Source: an uncultured Bacteroidales bacterium (GTDB taxonomy: Bacteria; Bacteroidota; Bacteroidia; Bacteroidales; UBA4417). From it: 58,725 nt of DNA. The stretch lies in NCBI GenBank assembly GCA_903879715.1, contig CAIRMR010000106.1:1-58725 (forward strand), read 5' to 3'. Positions 1 to 9,061 of the stretch are shown piece after piece. Each line of letters opens with the position of its first letter. Position 1 is the stretch's first letter. The notes under the pieces were generated by a model. It did not search any database, had not been told where the DNA came from, and was given only the letters and a program-made list of their open reading frames with translations. The position numbers and the translations under genes are program-made.

Positions 1-589
1 AATATGCAGTATTCGCCCGATGGAAAGGCATATTTAGTTGCGCATGGGGCCGATGTGAGTGATAAATTGCCGAGATTCTGGAATGCCAGCTGGATTACCG
101 GCGACCAAATCTACCTTTTACGTGTAACCCCATCAATCGAAAATATCAATGATATTTCGAAATACGAATTTTATGCTGGTAAAGATAAAAAAGGGAATCC
201 TGTCTGGTCCAACGATTTTAATCAAATCAAACCACTGTTAGAGTGGAATAATAATATGGGTTGTGTGACCGTCACGTACAATGCCCCCTTGAAAAAATAC
301 ATGATGTGTGTAACGGATGGGGGGCAATACCTGTTCGAAGATGAATTCCTACATCCTTGAATCAAAAGATATTACCGGAGAATGGAAACTGGTTAGCTAC
401 CTGAAAAATTTCGGCGAACAGGCCTATTTTCTGAATATTCCTTCGAAATTCATCAGTATGGATGGAAAAACAGCATGGTTGCTTTATTCAGGCAATTTTG
501 CAACAGACTGGAATGGCATGCAAATACAAAACAATCCTCCTGGAAGCCATTATGGAATGGTATTGCAGAAAATAGAGTTTCTCAAATAG
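1..589 (+). pseudogene. DUF4185-like secreted protein, 3' part, frameshifted
   Basis: The start lies outside the window. Two overlapping frames together read as one protein: the first (frame 1) runs to a stop at 358-360, and the second continues the same fold after a G-run at 319-324. Removing one G from that run of six gives the junction TDGGNTCSKMNSYILES, so a one-base insertion or read error explains the break. The joined protein has short aromatic beta-strand repeats (a WITGDQIYLLRV-type strand, YEFYAGKDKKGNPVWS, VTVTYNAPLKKYMMCVTDGG, TAWLLYSGNF). These resemble the DUF4185 / five-bladed propeller-like glycosidase group. The family call rests on pattern memory only; a GH43-like or sialidase-like propeller is an alternative. 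The next gene starts about 40 bases downstream, which suggests co-transcription. Confidence 0.5.
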
Positions 590-630
590 TAGTATAATAA
601 ATCATGATTCATAAATAAAATTCTACAAAT

Positions 631-2790
631 ATGAAAACAAAATCAAATGCTTTCCGCCTGATACTCAGCTTCGCATTCATCTTCTGTGTGAATGGCTTTT
701 TATTCGGAGTTCCTTCCCTGGGAAATAACAGCGATACCATTGAAGGCCAAAAACACGCAAAGCCTCATTATGTCAAAAGCAGTTATGCGAACGAATCGGT
801 TGAGTTAAAAAACGACAAAATTCAGGTTCAGTTTTTCAAACGCCTGAATGGCTGGGGCTGGGGCGAAATTTCAACAGGTTCCGGGAAATTCATGGCCGTT
901 CTGGAACATTTGGGCGAAATCATGATTCGCGATCAGGATATTCCAATGCAGCTGGTGGCTCTGTCAGTTAAAAAAAAGAAGGACAGTGAAGGAGAAACAC
1001 TTGAGTTCGATGTTAAATCGGTGGTTGTACGCGATGTTCTGCTCAAAACTTCTTTCGACAACTGGATGGTTTATCCTTTCACCGAACCGGCTATTGTAGG
1101 AAAAGTTTCCATCACTTTGGTCCCAAATACGTCAATGATCAAGCTTAAATACCGGCTCAAAGCAACCGGAAATTACTATGCATGTTACATTCGCGGTCCC
1201 TGGATAAAAGTAGGGGAATCATCCTTTGGAATTAAAAAAGACGATGCTATCCTGCCAGGTGTCGACTGGGCAATTGGCGACGAGTGGACAAGTGGTACCG
1301 ATTTCTTTAAAGATCCATGGGCTTTGCGAGTTGCCCCGCATCCCTACAAAGTTACCGCTCCCGTGATGTCCATAAGTTACGAAGGTACTGCCATAGCCAT
1401 GTCGTGGGATCCCAATCAGCTTGCCACCCGATGGTTTAACTACCGTAAGCATGTGCAGCAACCGGTGTTTTCATCTCCCAATTTTGTCGATCGTAAAAAT
1501 AACCAACTGATGGGCCTGATGGTTCCCGATGCAACAATCGAAGGTCATGAAAATGAAGTTGTGGCTCAAATACCTCTGGAATTGAAGATCGGTCAAATGA
1601 TCAATTTTGATGCAGATTTATGGCTGACCGAGGGAAACAGTGTATCTGCGCTTACCGATTGGGTGAAACAACACGAATTGCCGGAACCAGCTACCCCCAG
1701 ATGGAGTTACCAGGAAACACTCCGCCTTATTGCAAATGCCTACAACACTAACTTCTGGCACGAAGGTGAAGGCTTTGGATTATTACAACGCCCACAGGAT
1801 AAAGCAGGACCAAGTGTCCCGGGATTTCTGGTCCGTTATGTGGAAGAAAATAAAACTACACCTCTGGCAAAGGACTTAAAGAAAAAACTGGATTGGTCGA
1901 AAGGACAGATCAATAACCGGAAAAATAAATCTGCCAATGATGTTGAAGAACTGAAACGTGAAGGCGACCGGATTATTGCCAAACAACAAACCGATGGTTC
2001 ATTCCCTTTTAATCCTGATATGATTGGGAAAGACGATTTCATGGTGGCTACTTCGTTTATCGAACCCATGGGACTTACCGGCGAAACAGCTCTCGATATT
2101 ACAATCAATCCAGCCATAACACTATTTGATATTGGGGAAAAAACAGGGGATAAAAAATATACCGATGCGGCAAAAAAAGCAGTTGATTTTTGTCTGAATA
2201 TGCAACGTCCCGAAGCCGGCGATTATTGGGAAACACCTTTGCATGCCGCCAACCTTTTAGCAGCCGGACATGCTTCGCTGGCTAATTTCCTGGCCTATCA
2301 GGAACTGGGTGATACTAAATACAAGCAGAAAGCCATTTACTGGATGCGGACACTCCTGGTGTTTACGAATTTCTGGGAACCTGAGAATGTGAACAACCTA
2401 TACTCTACCAAACCGGTATTGAGTTCGAGCGACTGGTATTTTGCCAACTGGGTCCGCGATCATGTTCAGTGGGAAGTACTTTCGGTTTTCAGCACATTGT
2501 CGCAACGAAACATTAACTGGACAGATATTGATCCGGAAATCGACTGGTTGAAATTCCAGACAGGAATCACCAATGCTGCCATACAATGGATGAATATTCA
2601 TACCGATAAGAACTGGTTCCCGCACAATCTTCCTGAAAGCTATGAAGCCTATGAGCGCGGCGATTTTGACTATGCGTTTCCCGATACCCACAACAGCGTA
2701 ACCGGTAATTATGGTGGAATGATGATCCCTCCCGGCCCCATCGCCGAGAATATTTATTTTATTCTTGATCGTACTAAGGCGACTAAATGA
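631..2790 (+). CDS. Large secreted protein, probable (alpha/alpha)-barrel glycosidase-like, family not recognised
   Basis: 719 residues. The start is the ATG that gives a signal peptide (residues 1-26, hydrophobic core LILSFAFIFCVNGFLFG). Residues about 45-340 look beta-rich, with many alternating hydrophobic strands. Residues about 345-719 look helical, with repeating helix pairs such as EPATPRWSYQETLRLIANAY, YTDAAKKAVDFCLNMQ and AAGHASLANFLAYQELG, as in six-hairpin (alpha/alpha) toroid enzymes. I do not recognise a named family. A polysaccharide lyase or glycosidase with a beta-sandwich plus toroid layout is the natural guess, and no catalytic residue can be assigned. It lies between a DUF4185-like gene and a GH106-like gene, so it probably acts in the periplasm or outside the cell on the same glycan. 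A fragment similar to its C-terminus lies just downstream at 2836-2898. Confidence 0.6.
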   Translation: MKTKSNAFRLILSFAFIFCVNGFLFGVPSLGNNSDTIEGQKHAKPHYVKSSYANESVELKNDKIQVQFFKRLNGWGWGEISTGSGKFMAVLEHLGEIMIRDQDIPMQLVALSVKKKKDSEGETLEFDVKSVVVRDVLLKTSFDNWMVYPFTEPAIVGKVSITLVPNTSMIKLKYRLKATGNYYACYIRGPWIKVGESSFGIKKDDAILPGVDWAIGDEWTSGTDFFKDPWALRVAPHPYKVTAPVMSISYEGTAIAMSWDPNQLATRWFNYRKHVQQPVFSSPNFVDRKNNQLMGLMVPDATIEGHENEVVAQIPLELKIGQMINFDADLWLTEGNSVSALTDWVKQHELPEPATPRWSYQETLRLIANAYNTNFWHEGEGFGLLQRPQDKAGPSVPGFLVRYVEENKTTPLAKDLKKKLDWSKGQINNRKNKSANDVEELKREGDRIIAKQQTDGSFPFNPDMIGKDDFMVATSFIEPMGLTGETALDITINPAITLFDIGEKTGDKKYTDAAKKAVDFCLNMQRPEAGDYWETPLHAANLLAAGHASLANFLAYQELGDTKYKQKAIYWMRTLLVFTNFWEPENVNNLYSTKPVLSSSDWYFANWVRDHVQWEVLSVFSTLSQRNINWTDIDPEIDWLKFQTGITNAAIQWMNIHTDKNWFPHNLPESYEAYERGDFDYAFPDTHNSVTGNYGGMMIPPGPIAENIYFILDRTKATK

Positions 2791-2835
2791 TGGTGATTGA
2801 AAACCGAAGATATGCTGCAGCCACATAACCTGTAT

Positions 2836-2898
2836 TCGAGCTACAAAGCATACCAAAGTTGTGATTTTGATTATTGCTTTGCCGACATACACATTTCA
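2836..2898 (+). pseudogene. Degenerate copy of the 3' end of the preceding gene
   Basis: Frame 1 here reads SYKAYQSCDFDYCFADIHIS. The end of the preceding gene (about 2639-2698) reads SYEAYERGDFDYAFPDTHNS, about 12 of 20 residues identical with the same spacing. At the DNA level about two thirds of positions match. After 2898 the frame soon loses similarity and runs to a stop at 2962. The simplest reading is the remnant of a second, paralogous gene tail. Chance similarity cannot be fully excluded over so short a stretch. Confidence 0.4.
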
Positions 2899-3012
2899 GC
2901 AACCTGGTTTTACGCCGGGTTGCTGATCATGCCTACGGCTCTTGCCGTTATTACTATACTGTAATTGATAACGAGAAAAAACAGAAAATTACCGATACTG
3001 AATTTGTTCTGC

Positions 3013-5274
3013 ATGAAAATAATTAAATGGCTCTTTCTTTCCCTTTTGCTGTTGGTAGCAATACCAATGACTGCTCAGAATAATTCCGTTGGTTGGAAAG
3101 AGTCATTTATGAATCCTCCAAATCAATACAGGCCAATGCCTTTCTGGCATCTGAATGGAAAACTCACAACTGCCGAAATTGAAAAGCAGATGAATGCCGC
3201 CAAATCCGGTAGCGGATTCGGTGGTGTAACGGTTTTACCTGTTTCACCCGGATTGCAGCATCCGACGGGTTTACCTTGTCCGGGAATGGAACCTGAATTC
3301 CTGAGTGATGAGTATTTTGCACGTTACACTGATATTCTTCAAAATGTATCGAAACTTGGCATGCAGGTGATCCTGTATGATGATATCGATTTCCCGAGTG
3401 GTATGGCCGGCAACAGGATGAAAGTGTTGTTCCCGGATGATACACGAAAGCAGTTGAATAAAACAGATACATTGGTTTCGGGCCCGCTGAAAATTGATAT
3501 TACAATTCCGGAATCCACTTTTATGGCTGCAATTGCCATAAATACAAGCTCCTCCAAACGCGAGGATCTGGCAGGATATGTCAACGGTCAGAAACTTATA
3601 TGGAATGTGCCGTCAGGATCATGGCGCATAATGATATTTTACTGTTCAGGGAATGGAGATAAGCTGGTTGATTATATGAACCCTGTATCTGTAAAAAAGT
3701 ACATCCCACTGACCTATGGGAAATATGAGAACCATTTTTCTGAATATTTTGGAAACACCATCAAGCAGATTTTTTATGATGATGTGGGTTATGTGGCTTT
3801 AGAACGGGGGTGGACAGGAGAATTGAATAAGAAGTTCAGGGAAAAGACGGGGAAGGACCCTGCTTTATTTTATCAGGCACTTTGGGGTGATATCGGGCCC
3901 GAAACTTCAGCGGCACGCGTTGCATTTTACGATTCAAGGGCTGAACTTCTGGCAGAAGGATATCCCCGGCTGATTGGTGAATGGTGTGAAAAAAATGGCT
4001 TGCTTTCTTCTGGTCATCCACCTGGAAACTACCAGATCCAACCTACAGATATGAGCTTCGATATTTTTAAGTTCTACCGTCATACGCATATTCCACTGAT
4101 GGATTATATTTTTTATCATCCACACGGAAGGGATGGCTTTAAACTGATAAGCTCGGCGGCTGATGTTTATGATCGTCCGGTTGTGGCTGCGGAACTAAAC
4201 GGAGCCTTCTTCGAAGATCAGTTTGATTCGCTGATGCTTTACCGTTCGGCAATGGATGTTTTCACACGTGGCATAAATTTTCTGATTCCTCATGGGATGT
4301 GGTACGACTATCGGCCTGAAGCCGTTCGGATTCCCCCGTTGATTTCTTCTTATAGTGCTAAAATAGCACCTGCACTTCCGGGTTATAGCGATTTTGCAGC
4401 ACGTTCGTGCTTTATGCTCCAGGGCGGCAGGCGTGTTTCTGATATTGCCATATTCTATCCTATCGCTTCTCTTCAGGCTCATTTTACTTTCAATTCAGGC
4501 AAATCCTGGGGAACCAATGCACCCGTTGAAGCAGATTATCTGGCAATCGGGGATATGCTTACACGACAGATTCACAGGGATTTCACCTTCATTCATCCTG
4601 AAACATGGGTGAGTAATCAGTGTGTCCTCTCTGAAAATGGAATTGAACTTAGCAACAAGGTGAATACGCAATCTTTTAGAATTCTGCTTTTGCCCGGAGG
4701 TAAAGTAATTTCACTGGAAGCCCTGAAAAAAATAAAAACCTGGTACGACCAGGGAGGCAAGATAATTGCTACTTCAATGCTGCCTTCCCAATCTGCTGAA
4801 TTTGGACATGATGAGGAAATCGTAGCAATTATAAAAGAGATGTTTGTTATCGACCCGCTATTGCCAATGCCTGCTTCTCAGCCTGCGATAAGGAAAAACT
4901 CAAAAGGTGGTCAGTTGGTTTTTATCCCAAAACCTGATGCCGCGAAGCTTTCATCTTCAATGGATCAGATGGATATAAATGCCGACCTCGTTTTTGAATC
5001 ACTACCAAAAATTAACGATGATAAAACTGAGATTACTTATATTCATAAAATCAGGGAAAACAAGAATATCTATTATATTGCCAATTCAACCGATACATCA
5101 GTCAGAACTTTTGTTGAAATGCGCGGAAACATAAGCGCGGAATTCTGGTATCCTGAAAATGGCAAAACGGCCAGTATTACTTCTGCAGAATTGCTAAAAC
5201 ATGGAAATCAGATCTACACCCGTTTCTGGTTGGAATTGCCTCCTGTTAAATCAGTTTTTATTGTTGAAAAATAG
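3013..5274 (+). CDS. GH106-like glycosidase (putative alpha-L-rhamnosidase)
   Basis: 754 residues from the ATG at 3013. An in-frame start at 2965 would put 16 polar residues before the signal peptide, so 3013 (MKIIKWLFLSLLLLVAIPMTAQ) is preferred. The mature N-terminus has the GH106 hallmark: a FMNPPNQYRPMPFWHLNG-type strand, then a paired-helix segment ending in GFGGVTV. Next come a YDDIDFPSGMAG motif (about residue 115), IFYDDVGYV, and GHPPGNYQIQPTDM in the barrel region. The C-terminal part has the amidotransferase-like fold seen after GH42/GH106 barrels (SFRILLLPGGKVISLEAL, TWYDQGGKIIATSM). It is shorter than characterised GH106 enzymes (about 1100 residues) and lacks the C-terminal beta-sandwich, so substrate assignment to rhamnosides is inference. 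Its last 23 codons recur as a decayed copy at 21021-21089. Confidence 0.75.
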   Translation: MKIIKWLFLSLLLLVAIPMTAQNNSVGWKESFMNPPNQYRPMPFWHLNGKLTTAEIEKQMNAAKSGSGFGGVTVLPVSPGLQHPTGLPCPGMEPEFLSDEYFARYTDILQNVSKLGMQVILYDDIDFPSGMAGNRMKVLFPDDTRKQLNKTDTLVSGPLKIDITIPESTFMAAIAINTSSSKREDLAGYVNGQKLIWNVPSGSWRIMIFYCSGNGDKLVDYMNPVSVKKYIPLTYGKYENHFSEYFGNTIKQIFYDDVGYVALERGWTGELNKKFREKTGKDPALFYQALWGDIGPETSAARVAFYDSRAELLAEGYPRLIGEWCEKNGLLSSGHPPGNYQIQPTDMSFDIFKFYRHTHIPLMDYIFYHPHGRDGFKLISSAADVYDRPVVAAELNGAFFEDQFDSLMLYRSAMDVFTRGINFLIPHGMWYDYRPEAVRIPPLISSYSAKIAPALPGYSDFAARSCFMLQGGRRVSDIAIFYPIASLQAHFTFNSGKSWGTNAPVEADYLAIGDMLTRQIHRDFTFIHPETWVSNQCVLSENGIELSNKVNTQSFRILLLPGGKVISLEALKKIKTWYDQGGKIIATSMLPSQSAEFGHDEEIVAIIKEMFVIDPLLPMPASQPAIRKNSKGGQLVFIPKPDAAKLSSSMDQMDINADLVFESLPKINDDKTEITYIHKIRENKNIYYIANSTDTSVRTFVEMRGNISAEFWYPENGKTASITSAELLKHGNQIYTRFWLELPPVKSVFIVEK

Positions 5275-5297
5275 AATAAAAAAAATTAAAGAAATAT

Positions 5298-5435
5298 GCA
5301 TGAAACATGCCAATAAATTGTCTCACTGAGGGATGATTATTTCGGGCGAACCTTTAGCTCATTAACATCTTTAAAAATAAGCATTATGTTAATAGTTCCA
5401 TCTGACCCGTAAAAAATAAATTTTAAACAGATGAA
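5298..5435 (+). promoter_or_regulatory. Repeated upstream element, copy A
   Basis: The gap before the UroD-like gene contains CATGAAACATGCCA, AATTGTCTCAC, GGATGATTATTTCGGGC and then TTCCATCTGACCCGTAAAAA followed by an AT-rich tail. The same ordered blocks occur upstream of the genes at 32537, 51438 and 57103. Copy B matches the last block almost exactly, up to AACAGATGAA. Conserved order with variable spacers suggests a regulatory or leader element, or a non-coding mobile repeat. No standard Bacteroidota promoter (TAnnTTTG) is obvious inside it. Confidence 0.5.
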
Positions 5436-5502
5436 CCGTTTAAGATATTATTTAAAACATTTCAATTTAAATAACTAAAAATTAAAGCATATAAAATAAA
5501 AG

Positions 5503-6636
5503 ATGAAGCCAAGAGATAGAGTATTAGGAGCTTTTGACAGAACTGGCTATGACCGGATACCTGTTAAACATGAAGGAACACCTGAGATAAATCAGATGAT
5601 CATGGATCATTTCGGACTAAATAATATGGAGCAACTTCTTAGAGTTGTTGGAGATGATTTTAGGTATGTTGATCCCATTTATATCGGGCCGGAATTGCAA
5701 AAATTTGAAGATGGCAGCGTCGAAGGATACTGGGGTGAACGTTATAAATATGCAGAGTTTGAAGGTGGTAAATACCTTGAGGCCAGCTATCTGCCGTTCG
5801 CGGGGATTAGTAGTCCGGAACATCTGGATAAATCACATTTCCCAACAGCTGATTGGTTTGACTACACTACCATAAAAATGCAATGCGAAAAAATCAGGGA
5901 AACTGGCTATGCAGTGTGTTATGGCACTGCAGGAGATATGGATTTTATCAACAGTATAGCCCGTGCCCGGGGAACTGAACAGGTTTTGATTGATTTAATT
6001 ACCGATGACCCGGTTTACCTGGAGATAATGGAAGCTCGTTTTAAGTTCTATTACGATATGCATGAGCGTGTATTGCAGGAAGCAGGTGGATTAGTTGATT
6101 TTACACATATTGGTGAGGATTTGGGGACCCAGAATGCACAGGTGATTGATTTTGAAATATTTGATAAGCATTTTGCCCCAAAGTTTAAAAAGTATTTTGA
6201 TATGGTTCATAGCTATGGGGCCAAAGCCATGATGCACATGTGCGGATGCGTAAGGGCATTTCTTCCTCGTTTGATTGAACTTGGACTGGATGTTTACGAT
6301 GTGGTTCAACCAACAACGCCTGAAATGGATATTGCTGTTTTAAAAAATGACTTTGGCGATGAACTTGCCTTTTGCGGAAGTGTATGTGTACAAAGCACGC
6401 TGGCTTTCGGAAGTGTTGACGATGTGGTTAAAGAAGTAGAACGCAGGAAAAGACTTTTCCTTGATGGAGGACTTTTCCTGGGACCTTCTCATGCCATTCA
6501 GGTAGGAACTCCAATTGAAAATATTATTGCATTGTACAGAACTGCAGGAAGTTTAATTGAAGAAATTGACGGGTCAATTCTGGCAATACAGGACGGTAAG
6601 GATGCAGGGGAGATAAATATGTCGAAACTTTTTTAA
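5503..6636 (+). CDS. UroD/MtaA-like methyltransferase family protein, cytoplasmic
   Basis: 377 residues, no signal peptide: the only clearly cytoplasmic enzyme in the window. The start MKPRDRVLGAFDRTGYDRIPV is typical of the uroporphyrinogen decarboxylase superfamily branch that includes the corrinoid methyltransferases MtaA/MtbA/CmuA. A zinc-binding pattern is present: His245-x-Cys247 in HMCGC and Cys291 in FCGSVC, the H-x-C...C arrangement of MtaA-type enzymes. Housekeeping HemE lacks that motif. Family knowledge suggests methyl transfer between a methyl donor or corrinoid protein and a thiol or tetrahydrofolate, but no corrinoid-binding partner gene is nearby. Within a glycan locus it might handle methyl groups from O-methylated sugars; this is inference. 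A repeated element precedes it (5298-5435). The gap to the next gene (247 bases) holds nothing recognised. Confidence 0.75.
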   Translation: MKPRDRVLGAFDRTGYDRIPVKHEGTPEINQMIMDHFGLNNMEQLLRVVGDDFRYVDPIYIGPELQKFEDGSVEGYWGERYKYAEFEGGKYLEASYLPFAGISSPEHLDKSHFPTADWFDYTTIKMQCEKIRETGYAVCYGTAGDMDFINSIARARGTEQVLIDLITDDPVYLEIMEARFKFYYDMHERVLQEAGGLVDFTHIGEDLGTQNAQVIDFEIFDKHFAPKFKKYFDMVHSYGAKAMMHMCGCVRAFLPRLIELGLDVYDVVQPTTPEMDIAVLKNDFGDELAFCGSVCVQSTLAFGSVDDVVKEVERRKRLFLDGGLFLGPSHAIQVGTPIENIIALYRTAGSLIEEIDGSILAIQDGKDAGEINMSKLF

Positions 6637-6883
6637 AAACAGAATATAGGTCTTGTAATCGGATTGATTTCATGAATAACATGAGGTGCATTAAACGGAA
6701 GTTTTATTCCGCCATAAAAAAATCCAGACAGGCAAATACTTCTTGATTTTCGGAGTTCGACCCCTGGTTATTTATAAAGATGAAAAAAACAAGTTTGTAC
6801 TGAATTCGAAAGAGAAAAAAGGGAGAAAAGTGTGAATGTCAGTTGAAAAGATCTGAAATTAATAAAATTTAAATTGTTCGAAA

Positions 6884-9049
6884 ATGAATACTAAAAATCT
6901 AAAACTTTTAGGTGCTTTAAGCCTCATAATCTTATTATTTGGATGCTCTGAATCATCTGAGGTTAAACTGCGGGAAGCCTTTAAAAATCCTCCTTTGAAA
7001 TACCGGATGAACCGAAATTTTCACAGTTTCCCCCTCGAATCTGCAAAACAGGATTCAATGATTGAAGCCACGCTTGCCAGCGGCTGGGGAGGTTTTACAT
7101 TGAATACGCCTTATGAAGAATACCTTACCGAAAAAGGGCTGGAAGCTACGCTGAGTTTCTGTGAAAAAGCCAAAGCCAAAGGAATGGATTTGTGGTTATA
7201 CGATGAACACGGCTATCCATCGGGTAATGCTGGTGATTTGGTAATCAAAGAAAACCCTGACTGGGAGGCAATGGCTATTTATATGAAAGACACCTTGGTT
7301 TCTGGTGGTAATATTAACTTTATATTGCCCTGGGGAGAACCTTTCATCATTAAAGCCTTTCCCGTAATAAATGGAACAACTGACTTCAAAAATCCTGTTG
7401 ATTTACTGGGTTTGTATAAAGGAAATGCTTTAAAATGGAATGCGCCAAAAGGTAATTGGAACATATTTGCAGCTACCAAATACCGCCTCTACGAAGGTTA
7501 TCAGGCTGCTGATAAAGGGGGTGGTAAGTTAGGTTCTCACTACCCTTCCTTATTAATACCTGAACCAACAGAAGCCTTTATCAGAGTTACCCATGAAGTT
7601 TATGCCAAAAAAATGGGAGCGGATTTGGGTAACTATTTTACCTCAACTTTTACTGACGAACCATCGTTAATGGCATTGCAATTTCATAGTTACAAAGACA
7701 GGCATGCCGTTATCCCATGGAAAGAACTGCTTTCGGAGGAGATGGAGAAACGTTACGGGTATAAACCGGAAGATAAACTGGTAGAACTTTTTTACGACGA
7801 AGGGCCGGATGGACAAAAAATACGATACCAGTATTTTCATACAGTGGCCGATCTTACATCCAAAAATTACTATAGAAAAATTAAAGACTGGTGTGCAGAC
7901 CATAACTTCTTGTCGGGCGGGCATATGTTGTTGGAAGAATCAATGATAGCGCACGTTCCGCTTTATGGTGATATCATGAAATGTTTCCGTGAAATGCATG
8001 CTCCTGGGATTGATATTTTAAGTTGTTTACCAGAAAATATGCCTGTTCATACTCCAAAACTAGCTTCCAGTGCCGCGGAATTAATGGGTGGAGCGCATGT
8101 GATGAGCGAACCATGCCCTGTCGCGGACCGAGAGCTTTTTGATGGCCTGGATCCGAAAACACCGGAAGTTCGCGGGCATTTAAATATGCTGATGCAAGGT
8201 GGGATTACTGATTTCAACTGCTATTTACAAATGAATAATTCAACCCTGGAAGAACGGATAGAAATGAATAAATATGTGGGAAGAATTCAAATGCTTTTAC
8301 AGGGTGGACATGTTGCTTCAGAAATTGGAGTAGTGTACCCTGTTGAAAGTATGTGGACAGAATTCATGCCCCGCTATCACAGGGTAGCCGGATGGAATGA
8401 TGTATCGGGAGCCAGAGAAAAAGTAAATAGCATTGACAAAGCTTTCCAGGGTGTATCCCGTTTTATGTTCGAAAACTGCTGGGAATACACCCACCTCGAT
8501 GCTCAGGCTATACTTGACAGCAAAGTTGAAAAAGGCATTCTGGTACACGATAATCTTCGATTTAAAGTTTTGGTACTACCCTATGTAAGCACTCTTCCTC
8601 AGGCAGCCTGGAAGCAATTGGAAACTTTTGTAAAACAGGGAGGGAAAATAATTGCAATCGAAGAAAAACCGGCAAACTCTGAAATAAATTTTCCGGATAC
8701 CCAGGTTCAGCAAACATTTGAGAAACTTTTCGTTGAAAACAAAAACATAGTTTTTATGAAAGGCTGGACAGCAGAAAAGTTAAACGACCATCTGAATAGT
8801 TGGCTTGAAAAACCCATTAAAGTAGAAAGCGATAAGTTGCCTATCCGTCTGGCAAACAGGAAAATAGATGGTCATGATGTGTTATTTATTATTAATGATT
8901 CTAATAATGAAATCGCAACAAAACTTTCATTTAATCTAAAAGGGAATTTCGAGGAATGGGATCCGATCACCGGCAATATTTCAGAATTGGGCAAGGATTT
9001 TAATTTAAGTCTGAAGCCTTATCAGGGGAAAATATATAGAACAAAGTAA
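6884..9049 (+). CDS. GH106-like lipoprotein
   Basis: 721 residues. The N-terminus MNTKNLKLLGALSLIILLFGC is a lipoprotein signal with Cys21 at the lipobox, so the protein is probably membrane-anchored, possibly surface-exposed. It is a paralogue of the 3013-5274 protein: AFKNPPLKYRMNRNFHSFPL at the mature N-terminus, GWGGFTLNTPYEEYL, YDEHGYPSGNAGDLV, and acidic barrel motifs FTDEPSLMA and VMSEPCPVADRELFD. An amidotransferase-like domain follows (EIGVVYPVESMW, FKVLVLPYVSTLP, FVKQGGKIIAIEE). It lacks the long C-terminal sandwich of classic GH106 enzymes. The likely role is removal of terminal deoxyhexose (rhamnose) units, inferred from the family and from the GH78 gene 12 bases downstream, with which it probably forms one transcript. 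Confidence 0.75.
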   Translation: MNTKNLKLLGALSLIILLFGCSESSEVKLREAFKNPPLKYRMNRNFHSFPLESAKQDSMIEATLASGWGGFTLNTPYEEYLTEKGLEATLSFCEKAKAKGMDLWLYDEHGYPSGNAGDLVIKENPDWEAMAIYMKDTLVSGGNINFILPWGEPFIIKAFPVINGTTDFKNPVDLLGLYKGNALKWNAPKGNWNIFAATKYRLYEGYQAADKGGGKLGSHYPSLLIPEPTEAFIRVTHEVYAKKMGADLGNYFTSTFTDEPSLMALQFHSYKDRHAVIPWKELLSEEMEKRYGYKPEDKLVELFYDEGPDGQKIRYQYFHTVADLTSKNYYRKIKDWCADHNFLSGGHMLLEESMIAHVPLYGDIMKCFREMHAPGIDILSCLPENMPVHTPKLASSAAELMGGAHVMSEPCPVADRELFDGLDPKTPEVRGHLNMLMQGGITDFNCYLQMNNSTLEERIEMNKYVGRIQMLLQGGHVASEIGVVYPVESMWTEFMPRYHRVAGWNDVSGAREKVNSIDKAFQGVSRFMFENCWEYTHLDAQAILDSKVEKGILVHDNLRFKVLVLPYVSTLPQAAWKQLETFVKQGGKIIAIEEKPANSEINFPDTQVQQTFEKLFVENKNIVFMKGWTAEKLNDHLNSWLEKPIKVESDKLPIRLANRKIDGHDVLFIINDSNNEIATKLSFNLKGNFEEWDPITGNISELGKDFNLSLKPYQGKIYRTK

Positions 9050-9061
9050 AAACAAGCCAAG

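Noticed and set aside
2398-2892. - strand frame of 164 codons
   Set aside because: Antisense to the end of the 631-2790 gene and its downstream remnant; no recognisable product.
2965-3012. Upstream start for the GH106-like gene
   Set aside because: It would place a polar stretch ahead of a perfect signal peptide beginning at 3013.
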